From an uncultured Eubacteriales bacterium (lineage in GTDB: Bacteria; Bacillota; Clostridia; Lachnospirales; Lachnospiraceae): a stretch of 43,667 bases of DNA. The stretch covers positions 1 to 43,667 of the forward strand of contig CASDTX010000065.1 in the NCBI GenBank assembly GCA_949283695.1, written 5' to 3'. Shown here piece after piece: positions 27,873 through 35,957 of the stretch; position 1 is the stretch's first letter, and each line of letters starts with the position of its first letter. A program made the translations under genes and the position numbers. The notes beneath the pieces are model-generated. The model was not told where the DNA came from and ran no database searches. It worked only from the letters and a program-made list of their open reading frames with translations.

Positions 27873-28508
27873 CTAAAATCCCAGATTCTCATCCACAAGA
27901 ATAATCTTGAAGCGTTTCGGTATTCTGCTGAATCTGGTTACCATGATCTGGCAGCAGATGCAGTCCGGGCTCTTACAGTCAAAGCAGCTTCCATTCTTCA
28001 CACACGGTGTATCAATGCCGAATCTCTGCGTATTGATCGGCGCGGCCTCATTCCGTGCTCTGTGCATTGCGTCCTCTTCGGTCTTCACGACCTTGTTCAT
28101 CCCGACGATAAGGAGTACATTCTTGGGTCCGAAGGCATACGCTGCCACGCGGTTGGCATTTCCATCGATATTGACGAACACCCCGTCTTCACTCATCGCG
28201 TTCACACTGCCAAGAAACCAGTCGCAGGTGAATGCCTTCAGGGCGATCTCGTGCTTCTCTTCAGGCGTAGAAGCCTGATCCCGGTCATAGAACTCATAAT
28301 CTCCGGAACAGACTGCATCCAGCAGCCCCACCTCCCGAACGGACATCGATCCGCCCATATTGATAGTGCTCCCCTTGGGGATCAGTTCCAGTGCCTTTGC
28401 CACGGCCTCTTCCTTTGTCGCCGCATAGTAGGCCTCCATATTCCGTGACTCCAGAGCCTTCACCACACGTTTCCCGAGTGCTTCATTTCTCATCTGTCTT
28501 ACATCCAT
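27873..28508 (-). CDS. LUD-domain (LutC/YkgG-like) protein
   Basis: A 211-residue protein of the LUD family (DUF162), related to lactate-utilisation proteins LutB and LutC, with a Rossmann-like CoA-transferase fold. Motifs are GSTINMGGSMSVREVGLLDA, FLGSVNAMSEDG and NKVVKTEEDAMHR. A C-terminal cysteine cluster, CVKNGSCFDCKSPDCICCQ, could bind an Fe-S cluster or zinc. No lutA or lutB partner is present, so lactate oxidation is unproven. Several in-frame ATGs exist. 28508 has GTGAGG eight bases before it; 28514 with AGGAG eleven bases before is almost as good. Confidence 0.82.
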   Translation of the reverse strand: MDVRQMRNEALGKRVVKALESRNMEAYYAATKEEAVAKALELIPKGSTINMGGSMSVREVGLLDAVCSGDYEFYDRDQASTPEEKHEIALKAFTCDWFLGSVNAMSEDGVFVNIDGNANRVAAYAFGPKNVLLIVGMNKVVKTEEDAMHRARNEAAPINTQRFGIDTPCVKNGSCFDCKSPDCICCQIMVTRFSRIPKRFKIILVDENLGF

Positions 28509-28617
28509 TCTCATGACCTCACTTTCTCCTGCCGCAGCCATAGCCGGACAGGCAAACCTCACACAGCTGCTGCCGCGGTCAGGCTGGTATTTCCAGCGTC
28601 CCGCCGCAGACAACCTC

Positions 28618-28623
28618 AGTATA
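28618..28623 (-). promoter_or_regulatory. Possible -10 element for the LUD-domain gene
   Basis: TGATATACT on the minus strand is a good extended -10 without a clear -35, about 100 bases upstream of the chosen start. Confidence 0.35.
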
Positions 28624-28686
28624 TCACATTTCCCGGAAGAAGGAATCCCCCGAACAAGAACTATTTGATCCCCGTTTCAGTTCAGC

Positions 28687-28746
28687 CATCTGCGTCAGAA
28701 GGCGGATTTATGCTTGCATAAGAATCCGGCGGCTGACAGGCAGATG
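28687..28746. repeat. 60-base imperfect palindrome
   Basis: CATCTG, TCAG, CGGATT and TATGC segments pair in order with GCATA, AATCCG, CTGA and CAGATG around a two-base centre. It lies just after the MoxR gene on the minus strand. It could end that operon, although no T-tract follows, or it could be a dispersed palindromic repeat. The other parts of the 289-base gap (28509-28797) show only the possible LUD promoter. Confidence 0.55.
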
Positions 28747-28797
28747 TGCTGAGCGCCAGTTCATGAGCAAAGAAGCGGCGCAGCCGCAATTCGCACG

Positions 28798-30342
28798 TCA
28801 GTGCGGCTTTGCGAATGGCGCGGGCTGAACTGATTTGATCCCCCGGTTGAGCATCCCTTCTGCCTCATCCATCTGGCGCAGGATATCCTGGCTTCTCTCT
28901 TCGAAAAGCAGTCCCTTATTGTACCGGTAGTACAGATCACTTCCGTTCTCCTTTATAAACCATACGCTGTAGTAGTTGGCATTCAATTCTGTGACGAATG
29001 CCGCCATCTCCTGACTCTCCCCGAACGCCTCTTCCATAAAGCGGAAGGCATTGTCAAACACGTCTTCTGTATGCTCTGTCATTTGCTGCAGTTCCGTCTT
29101 TTCCCTTCCGAACATGTCTCTGACCTCGTCAAAGGCTTCATCCCCCGCGAAAAGTTCTCCTTTGATCTCCATGGCGAATCGGTTCAGCGTATCCACTGTC
29201 CGGATCAGGATCTGCTCCTGCTCCCTGGTCAGAAGTTCTGCCTTCTTCTGCTCCTCCAGATCCTTCTCCGCCATCCTCCTGATATCGTCCAGCATCATAA
29301 CCGAATGATTATCTCTATAGTAGATCAGATACTCATACAGCTTCGCTACACTGGTGTCATAGTCATAGCACTCCCGAAACAGCGTACTCAGCTTTCCGAT
29401 CAGAAGGCTGATGATGCCCAGATGCTCGTCAAAGGGCGCTGCCTGGATTTTCTGAAGTACCGATGAATCCCATTTCCCGTTCAGAATATCCTCTATCTGG
29501 TAATCAGACCGGTATTTATAGTACAGTTCCAGATAATTTGCGAAATCTTTTGCCACGGTCTGATGCTGGAGATACTGGCTGACCACATCCCGGTCCACCG
29601 TCTTGTCCATGCTTTCATATACCTGGATCAGCTCTGACAGGTCCTCCCAGCCGCGCGCTGTCACAAACCGCTTCCCATCCACCGTGTTCTCCACACGATA
29701 GAAGTTCTCTCTGCGCAGCTCCAGGTAAGAGATCACCGCCGGGTGGATTCCCTGCCGGTAAGCATACTCTTTCCACACCGGGAAATCTGCCTCCACATCG
29801 ATCTTCTTCAGACGATCCAGCGTCACTACATCGAATTCGCGGACGGACTTATTATATTCCGGCGGATTCCCTGCCGCCACGATCATCCAGCCCTCCGGCA
29901 CATGATGCGTCCCGAAGGTCTTCCCCTGCAGGAACTGAAGCATAGCCGGCGCCAGTGTCTCAGAGACGCAGTTAATCTCGTCAAGGAACAGGATTCCCTC
30001 CCGGATCCCCGTCTGCTCGATCTTCTCGTACACTGAGGCGATAATCTCGCTCATCGTATACTCCGTCACAGAATAAGCCTTCCCTCCGTACACCTTCTCC
30101 CGGATAAACGGCAGACCTACCGCACTCTGTCTGGTATGATGGGTAATCGTGTATGCCACAAGGCCGATCTGCAGTTCCTTGGCAACCTGCTCCATGATCT
30201 GTGTCTTCCCGATTCCCGGCGGCCCCATCAGCAGGACCGGACGCTGCCGGACCGCAGGGATCCGGTACTCCCCATATGCATCCTTTAAAAGATATGCCTC
30301 AACAGCATCTTTTACTTCCTGTTTTGCTCGCTTTATATTCAC
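28798..30342 (-). CDS. MoxR-type AAA+ ATPase
   Basis: A 514-residue AAA+ ATPase of the MoxR group, which works with VWA-domain proteins as a chaperone for metal insertion or complex maturation. Walker A is GPPGIGKT (40-47), Walker B is ILFLDEIN (117-124), and sensor 1 is VAAGNPPEYN. The second half (about 250-514) is a helical extension rich in Glu/Lys and Tyr with no recognised domain. It starts with GTG: GGAGG lies seven bases before 30342. The VWA partner ends 18 bases upstream, so this is a classic VWA-MoxR pair and the last gene of the array. Confidence 0.9.
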   Translation of the reverse strand: MNIKRAKQEVKDAVEAYLLKDAYGEYRIPAVRQRPVLLMGPPGIGKTQIMEQVAKELQIGLVAYTITHHTRQSAVGLPFIREKVYGGKAYSVTEYTMSEIIASVYEKIEQTGIREGILFLDEINCVSETLAPAMLQFLQGKTFGTHHVPEGWMIVAAGNPPEYNKSVREFDVVTLDRLKKIDVEADFPVWKEYAYRQGIHPAVISYLELRRENFYRVENTVDGKRFVTARGWEDLSELIQVYESMDKTVDRDVVSQYLQHQTVAKDFANYLELYYKYRSDYQIEDILNGKWDSSVLQKIQAAPFDEHLGIISLLIGKLSTLFRECYDYDTSVAKLYEYLIYYRDNHSVMMLDDIRRMAEKDLEEQKKAELLTREQEQILIRTVDTLNRFAMEIKGELFAGDEAFDEVRDMFGREKTELQQMTEHTEDVFDNAFRFMEEAFGESQEMAAFVTELNANYYSVWFIKENGSDLYYRYNKGLLFEERSQDILRQMDEAEGMLNRGIKSVQPAPFAKPH

Positions 30343-30360
30343 TGAAATTCCTCCCCTTTC

Positions 30361-31725
30361 TTACTTCTCTTTCAGACTGTCTTCACTTAAGATCAGCCGG
30401 ATGGCCCACGGCGGCACTTCCGCATCCCGGTAGTCGTCCTCGAGGAAGACAAAGGCGGTCCGGTATGCCGGCATTTTGCTGGGATAGGTACCGTATCCGT
30501 CCGTGAAATAGATCATCCCCTTCAGATTGACAAACTCTCCGCTGCGGATCAGCTCATCCACATATTCGAACGCCGGACGGAAATCCGTTCCTCCTTCCCC
30601 ATAGAGCTTCAGATGTTCCATATACTGCCGCAATTCTTCTCCGGATGTGATCTTTACATCCTGCTGAACCTTCTCATCACACTGAATCATATGAATATTC
30701 ACTTTGCGGAAGAAACTCTCTTCTTCCGTCAGCACATCATAGGTCTCCTCCAGAAATCTTCGGACCAGTTCTCCGGAACACGACATGGACGTATCAATCA
30801 CAACCGCGAATTCTTCTATTTTCCGTACCTCCCGGGTCTCCAGCGGCTCAATCAGCGGCATGTTCCCATACAGGGACAGTCCGTAGCTGTAGAATCCGTA
30901 GTCAAATGTATCCTGATCCGCCTTCAGCTCCTCCCGAAACACAGAGAACTTCCGCAAGAATTCCCGGTAATCATGCCTGCCCCGGTTCTCCACACGCAGT
31001 TCATCCAGAAAGCCTCCCCCATGTTCCGCCGCCTCTTTGGAAAATGTCTCCAAATCTGTTTCCATCTTTTCATCAATATCCTTCCACTGCCGGGAAAGCT
31101 CCGGATCCTGCGGCTGCTTCTCGTCCCTGCCGCTCCAGTATCTGTGGTCGTCCACATAGAACTCTTCCTCCAGCATGGTCAGTTCTTTCTCCGTCAGATC
31201 CCACTCTGCCAGCAGCTTCCTCACACGCTCCGCGTTCAGTACATGTCCGCTCTCCCGGAGCCGCCGGTAAGTCTCCCGCCTGAGCAGACTCCTGGAATAC
31301 CGCACCGGCCGCAGATCGCAGCCGTCGATAATATGTTCTGCGGCGATGTCGCAGCTTAAGTTCCAGTAACGCTCTGCCGGCGGCCGGCTCCCTTGGGCGG
31401 CACCTGAGTCCTGCTCCCCCGGAGCGGGCTTAAAGATATGCCGGAAAATACAGTGCAGCACCATGTGCAGGTATCCCCGATTGGTGAGGATCCGATTCTC
31501 CCGGTACAGTCCCCCCAGCTGCTGCGGGTGGAAATAAATCACCCTCCCGTCCGTTCCGAAGGGAGATACCTGCCCGTCCATCTGATAGCGGAAGCTGCTC
31601 AGCGCGACATCCAGAAACCGCATGGAAACATACAGTTCATCTCTGCAGAGCCGCAGAATGTCACACCCGATTCGTTCCAGAGCCTCTGCCGCCTCATCTC
31701 TCTTCTTTTCCTCTCTGTACTCCAC
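30361..31725 (-). CDS. VWA-domain protein with metallopeptidase-like N-terminus (DUF2201 type)
   Basis: A 454-residue protein. The N-terminal domain resembles the putative metallopeptidase domain of VWA-like DUF2201 proteins: H87-x3-H91-x4-H96 in LHMVLHCIFRH, then NLSCDIAAE. The position where peptidases carry Glu is Met88, so peptidase activity is doubtful. The C-terminal VWA domain has a full MIDAS (DTSMS at 311-315, later YFTDG) able to bind Mg2+ and a client. It starts with GTG, with AGGAGG six bases before. Three 20-base tandem repeats lie in its upstream leader. Partner of the MoxR ATPase immediately downstream. Confidence 0.85.
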   Translation of the reverse strand: MEYREEKKRDEAAEALERIGCDILRLCRDELYVSMRFLDVALSSFRYQMDGQVSPFGTDGRVIYFHPQQLGGLYRENRILTNRGYLHMVLHCIFRHIFKPAPGEQDSGAAQGSRPPAERYWNLSCDIAAEHIIDGCDLRPVRYSRSLLRRETYRRLRESGHVLNAERVRKLLAEWDLTEKELTMLEEEFYVDDHRYWSGRDEKQPQDPELSRQWKDIDEKMETDLETFSKEAAEHGGGFLDELRVENRGRHDYREFLRKFSVFREELKADQDTFDYGFYSYGLSLYGNMPLIEPLETREVRKIEEFAVVIDTSMSCSGELVRRFLEETYDVLTEEESFFRKVNIHMIQCDEKVQQDVKITSGEELRQYMEHLKLYGEGGTDFRPAFEYVDELIRSGEFVNLKGMIYFTDGYGTYPSKMPAYRTAFVFLEDDYRDAEVPPWAIRLILSEDSLKEK

Positions 31726-31740
31726 ACTCTGCCTCCTTCT

Positions 31741-31800
31741 ATTTGAAACACAGATCCCTCATTTGAAACACAGGTCCCTTATTTGAAACGCAGATCCCTC
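31741..31800. repeat. Three tandem copies of a 20-bp repeat
   Basis: Three exact-length 20-base units in direct tandem. The first is ATTTGAAACACAGATCCCTC; the others differ from it at two bases (copy 2) and one base (copy 3). They fill most of the gap between the repeat-protein stop and the ribosome site of the VWA gene. There are no spacers, so this is not a CRISPR. It may set spacing or mRNA stability, or may be slippage-prone. Confidence 0.95.
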
Positions 31801-31820
31801 ATACTCAGCATGTGCAGTAT

Positions 31821-32852
31821 TTACAGCACGCGTTCGTCCCGCTTTCGTCTGGGGAACAGCCTGTGCTTCTCATTCATCAAGAAGCTGAGTGCTTCCTGCT
31901 TTCTCGCAGAAGCCGCATGCTCAATGGCCGCATCCAGCGTCTCCCGATTCCACAGGTTCCGCCTGGACATTTCCCGCATTGCATCTGAGTGCGCCGCATC
32001 CGTCACATATTCCGCCGCCTCTCTTCCATGCTCCCGCACAAAGGACTCATACATCTGCCCGGCTGATTCTGTCAGCTCCCAGGGATACATCAGCCGCGCA
32101 AACACCAGATCCAGAAGTACGCTGATCTTGTCATGGGCTTTTGCCACATAGAACAACTCATCATACTTTCGATAATCCATCTCCTTATTATAAAAGCATT
32201 GCCTGTAATTATTCCCCGAGCCGTGATGCTGGGTAAACAGGATACGGGCCGGCGTGTTCTCCACGGCCTCCTCGTAATGCTCCGGAAATACCAGCCGCGC
32301 CGCCAAACGCGCCGCCGAATGCGTACAGGGTTTCAAGCCCAACTCCACGCCGGCCTCCCGGCCGAACTCCAATCCAATCTCCGGAACGCTGTAAAACGCC
32401 ACATCCATTCTCTGCCAGAGGTCCCCCAGAATCTCAGACACACAGGAGCGCTGCCCGCTGATCAGGCGTACTTCCAGACTGCTCAGCCCCCGGCATCCGG
32501 TGAACGCGCCGCTTCCGATCTCGGTCAGAGCGTCTGAAAATGCCAGTCTCTTCAGATTCCTGCAGCCATAGAAAATATATCTGCCCACCTCCCGCATGGG
32601 ATCCGGGAGCTGAATGCTTTCGATCACCTCTCCTGCCAGCAGCCGCTCCTGCTGCCGGAAGAGCCGTGCATCTTCGCTCTCATACACCTGCACGTCATCC
32701 TCTTCCCGTCCCTTCCGGTCTGAGAACGCATACGCTGCCGCACGGACCACCGGCTTCCCACAGATCTGTTCCGGCAGAACGATCTGCGGATCCGCGCCAA
32801 AACACCGGACAATCTCAATCCCGTCTTCGGTCTCTCTATAATGAATTCTCAT
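31821..32852 (-). CDS. Leucine-rich-repeat (BspA/LRR_5-like) hypothetical protein
   Basis: A 343-residue protein without signal peptide. The N-terminal half (about 1-150) has BspA-type LRR_5 features: CGKPVVRAAAYAFSD, REVGRYIFYGCRNLKRLAF and LTEIGSGAFTGCRGLSSLEV. The rest is helical, with an ankyrin-like closing stretch (NRETLDAAIEHAASARKQEALSFLMNEK). Its start overlaps the upstream phosphoesterase stop by four bases (ATGA). It is encoded between peptidoglycan amidation genes and a VWA-MoxR pair; a scaffold or client-recognition role is possible, but no function is established. Confidence 0.75.
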   Translation of the reverse strand: MRIHYRETEDGIEIVRCFGADPQIVLPEQICGKPVVRAAAYAFSDRKGREEDDVQVYESEDARLFRQQERLLAGEVIESIQLPDPMREVGRYIFYGCRNLKRLAFSDALTEIGSGAFTGCRGLSSLEVRLISGQRSCVSEILGDLWQRMDVAFYSVPEIGLEFGREAGVELGLKPCTHSAARLAARLVFPEHYEEAVENTPARILFTQHHGSGNNYRQCFYNKEMDYRKYDELFYVAKAHDKISVLLDLVFARLMYPWELTESAGQMYESFVREHGREAAEYVTDAAHSDAMREMSRRNLWNRETLDAAIEHAASARKQEALSFLMNEKHRLFPRRKRDERVL

Positions 32853-33535
32853 GCCTCATCCTCTTTTCCTGCCGAAACATAGAACTCTTCCCGGGTCTCC
32901 AGGCACAGACATCCGAGCCGTCCTCCCATGTCCGGGAAGGCCGCTCCGCAGTCCACATCAATCAGCCTCTGATCCGGACTGTGCCAGATTCTGGCCGGGC
33001 TGCCCGGATACCCCCGGATAATAAAAGTCGGGACATGACCCACAATCGAGACATATCCCGGTATTCCTCTCTTCCGGTCCACCATTGAAGTATCCCACAG
33101 AATACGCTCTTTCCGCTTCCATACCTGCAGCAGCTCCTCCGTGGACGCGTGTGCCATCAGATAGCAGGCGCCGTCCTTCTTCAGCTTCTTGTACAGCGGA
33201 AGCTTCTTCATGAAACGGACATACTCCGGCAGCCGCTCTCTGGTCTCACTGCTGTGCGCCAGAATCTCATAGGTGTTGTAATAATACCGCCGGAGCGCCC
33301 GTTCTGCTTCATTTTCATACCAGTTTACGAACTCATCCTCGTGATTCCCTTTCAGGGCAATGATATTCTCTGCCGCCGAAACGATATCCAGCACCTTTGC
33401 CGGCTCCGGCCCCCGGTCGATCATATCGCCCAGAATGTAGAGCATATCGTCTCCCGAGAAGGCGATCTTCTCCAGCATTCTCTCCAGAAGGCTGCCCATC
33501 CCGTGCAGGTCAGACATTACATACGTATATCCCAT
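32849..33535 (-). CDS. Calcineurin-like metallophosphoesterase (PP2A/PrpE-like)
   Basis: A 228-residue dinuclear metallophosphoesterase. Metal motifs are D9-x-H11 in MSDLHG, GDMIDRG (36-42), GNHED (63-67), a His in LMAHAST and GHVP near the C-terminus. The set resembles bacterial PrpE and lambda-type serine/threonine phosphatases or diadenosine tetraphosphatases; sequence alone does not choose between them. The ribosome site is weak (GGTGGGCG). It follows gatD by 14 bases and overlaps the next gene by four. Confidence 0.87.
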   Translation of the reverse strand: MGYTYVMSDLHGMGSLLERMLEKIAFSGDDMLYILGDMIDRGPEPAKVLDIVSAAENIIALKGNHEDEFVNWYENEAERALRRYYYNTYEILAHSSETRERLPEYVRFMKKLPLYKKLKKDGACYLMAHASTEELLQVWKRKERILWDTSMVDRKRGIPGYVSIVGHVPTFIIRGYPGSPARIWHSPDQRLIDVDCGAAFPDMGGRLGCLCLETREEFYVSAGKEDEA

Positions 33536-33549
33536 ACGCCCACCGCCTT

Positions 33550-34317
33550 CTATATGTGTCTTTTCACAGTTTCCTTCAGAATATATTTTCTGTCACTGTA
33601 GCGGTTCACAATATAGCCGTTCGCCTTCTGTTCCATTTCATCCGGAAGAGGCGGAAGTGATACGTCCGAACCGTACTTGCGCTTCAGCGCCCGCTCGAGA
33701 AGATAATCACATACCTGCGGGTTCTTCGGGAGCAGAGGCCCGTGCAGATAAGTAGCGATCACATTTTTATACACCACGCCCTCATATCCGGATTTCCCGG
33801 TATTCCCCAATCCGTAGAACACCTTGCCGAAAGGCGTGTGATCTCCGATATAGGTCCGGCCTCCGTGGTTCTCAAACCCGACCACCGGCTGTTTAAAAAG
33901 CGGACTGTTGAGCACGATATTGCGGATCAGACGCTCCGGCTGCCACTCTGTCGTAATATTCAGGATGGAGAGGCCTTCGATGGTTTTCTTGTCTGTCTTA
34001 TAATATTTCCCGAGGAGCTGATAGCCGCCGCACACTGCCAGCACCACGCCGCCGTCCTCGACATAAGCTTTGAAGTCTGCCTGAATGTCCTTTAAGAATC
34101 CGCAGACCAGCTCCTGCTCCCGGTCCGATCCGCCGCCCAGAAGCACGATATCCAGCTTCGAGAAGTCGATCCGGTCCCCCGAAAGGAACGGGATCACCTC
34201 TGCCTCCATCCCCCGCCATTCCAGACGTTTCCGGAAGCACTGGATATTGCCCCGGTCTCCGTACAGGTTCAGAAGGTCCGGGTATAAGTGTCCGATCGTC
34301 AATTTCTGCTTCGTCAT
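33550..34317 (-). CDS. gatD: Lipid II isoglutaminyl synthase, glutaminase subunit GatD
   Basis: A 255-residue class I glutamine amidotransferase of the CobB/CobQ-like type. It releases ammonia from glutamine for MurT to amidate the D-Glu of the peptidoglycan stem. The nucleophile is C96 in LAVCGGYQLLG and the catalytic His is H192 in ATYLHGPLLPKNP. LYPDLLNLYGDRGNI near the N-terminus is typical of GatD. Its ATG overlaps the murT stop by four bases, as usual for this obligate complex. It acts on lipid II at the inner face of the membrane. Confidence 0.95.
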   Translation of the reverse strand: MTKQKLTIGHLYPDLLNLYGDRGNIQCFRKRLEWRGMEAEVIPFLSGDRIDFSKLDIVLLGGGSDREQELVCGFLKDIQADFKAYVEDGGVVLAVCGGYQLLGKYYKTDKKTIEGLSILNITTEWQPERLIRNIVLNSPLFKQPVVGFENHGGRTYIGDHTPFGKVFYGLGNTGKSGYEGVVYKNVIATYLHGPLLPKNPQVCDYLLERALKRKYGSDVSLPPLPDEMEQKANGYIVNRYSDRKYILKETVKRHI

Positions 34318-35813
34318 GCCCGGGCACCCCCTTTCTTGTTCTTGTCTTTCTTGCCTTTTTCTCCGTTCTTATCTGTTTCCCCATTCTTGTCCTTTTCTGC
34401 TTTCTTGTGCTCCTGATCTGCCGGCCCGTCCTGGTTCCGGCAGGCCGTCCCGCCTGTCCCGGCTGAGACAGACTGCTCCTTCTCCAGCTCGGTAAGCAGA
34501 TGGTTCGTCCGGTACAGCCCGGAGTAATTCACAATCACATAGAGATTCTTCGTCCCGTGCTGCACGCAGTCCAGAATGGATGCCCGCAGATCCGTGGTTG
34601 TCTCACAGGGAATATCTTCGTATTTCAGCCGCAGTCCCATATCATAACGCCTTGTGCCCGCAGTAATGATCCGCTGTGCATTGCTGTCAGCCAGATATTG
34701 GAAATCCACATCCCAGAGCCAGGAGATATCTTCTCCGTCCTGGTAGGTGTCATTGATCTGAATCACAAGATCCTTTGGCTTGGGATCCTTCAGCACAAGG
34801 GAAACCTTCTGCTGGAATCCGATGGGGTTCTTGGCCAGATGAAGCTGAACTCTCGCTCCGCCGACCGAGAAGATACTCTCCCGGTTATTTCCATAATCAA
34901 AGGCTTCTATCATCTCTTTGAATCCGGCATACCCGGCTCCCATGGTCTTCAACGCGGTATATGCGGAAAGGGTATTGTAAATATTATAAGGCGTTCGGGC
35001 TGTGGAATGGATCTTCATGCCGTCCATCTCAAAGGAATAGAGCTCCTCATGGAATTCGATCTGCTCCGCCGAATAATCGGGCTGCGGACGCTCCCATCCG
35101 CAGTTCGGACAATGATAGATCCCCAGCTGTCCATAGTGGAAGAAATCATACTCCAGCTTCTTCCCGCATTTCCTGCAGAAGATGCTCTCCCGGATCTCTG
35201 AGCGGGAGATATCGTCAAAAATCTGTTCACTGATTCCATATGTGACATACGGATTCCCGCTGTTCTCCGCCAGAGAATAGGACAGGATATCATCACAGTT
35301 GATGATCAGTGTGGTCTTGGGCACACTTTGCACCGCGGTCATCAATTTATTATAAGTGATATCCACTTCTCCGAACCGGTCCAGCTGATCTCTGGAAATA
35401 TTCGTCAGCAGCGCGCAGTCCGGTTCCAGCTTCGGCAGAACGCCCACGGACGCAATCTCGTCCACCTCAATACAGGCATAATCTGCGTCCAGTCTCCCCT
35501 TCTTGTCTGTAGACAGAACGAAGGCAGAGATAATCCCATTCAGCATATTCGCGCCGGTCCGGTTGATGATGACCTTCTTTCCCTCACTCTCCAGAGCCCG
35601 GCAGAGGATGGCATTGGTCGTGGTCTTCCCATTCGTGCCCATGGTCACGATCGTTTTCCCACGCACCTGAGAGGCCATCTCCTTCAAGATCCCCGGATCA
35701 ATCAGACGCGCCACATATCCGGGCAGCGTCACCCCGCTTCCTCTGTTCATTTTCCTGATCAGGCTGCTTGTCGCCTTTGCACATGTTATTGCAAGTCTGC
35801 TTCTCAATCTCAT
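34314..35813 (-). CDS. murT: Lipid II isoglutaminyl synthase, Mur ligase-like subunit MurT
   Basis: A 499-residue Mur-ligase homologue that, with GatD, converts stem-peptide D-Glu to D-isoglutamine using ATP. The P-loop is GTNGKTTT (59-66). A zinc ribbon interrupts the central domain (C213, C216, C235, C238), and the C-terminal DUF1727 domain follows. A roughly 55-residue Lys/Glu/Asn/Gly-rich tail is added at the end, longer than in typical MurT proteins. A TTG at 35825 could start four codons earlier. The ATG is preferred because GGAG lies six bases before it. Inferred to be co-transcribed with the upstream HAD gene (136-base gap). Confidence 0.94.
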   Translation of the reverse strand: MRLRSRLAITCAKATSSLIRKMNRGSGVTLPGYVARLIDPGILKEMASQVRGKTIVTMGTNGKTTTNAILCRALESEGKKVIINRTGANMLNGIISAFVLSTDKKGRLDADYACIEVDEIASVGVLPKLEPDCALLTNISRDQLDRFGEVDITYNKLMTAVQSVPKTTLIINCDDILSYSLAENSGNPYVTYGISEQIFDDISRSEIRESIFCRKCGKKLEYDFFHYGQLGIYHCPNCGWERPQPDYSAEQIEFHEELYSFEMDGMKIHSTARTPYNIYNTLSAYTALKTMGAGYAGFKEMIEAFDYGNNRESIFSVGGARVQLHLAKNPIGFQQKVSLVLKDPKPKDLVIQINDTYQDGEDISWLWDVDFQYLADSNAQRIITAGTRRYDMGLRLKYEDIPCETTTDLRASILDCVQHGTKNLYVIVNYSGLYRTNHLLTELEKEQSVSAGTGGTACRNQDGPADQEHKKAEKDKNGETDKNGEKGKKDKNKKGGARA

Positions 35814-35919
35814 AATCTGCTCCAACTCTTTATCTTTTCCTCTTTCCTGCCGATTCCGCCGCTTTCATCAGAACCGGCTGTTCCCTGCCTGTTTCCCTGT
35901 CCCGCAGTCCATTCCCGAT

Positions 35920-35957
35920 CCATCCCGGTCAGTTCCTGAGCCATCCGGGTCAGTTCC
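35920..35957. repeat. Degenerate tandem repeat at a gene 3' end
   Basis: CCATCCCGGTCAGTTCC and CCATCCGGGTCAGTTCC (one mismatch) lie 21 bases apart. The second runs into the last codons of the HAD gene. Weaker related GGGAA units continue further downstream on the minus strand. Confidence 0.65.

Noticed and set aside
31741-31800. Tandem repeats as a possible CRISPR array
   Set aside because: The 20-base units follow one another with no spacers and there are no cas genes.
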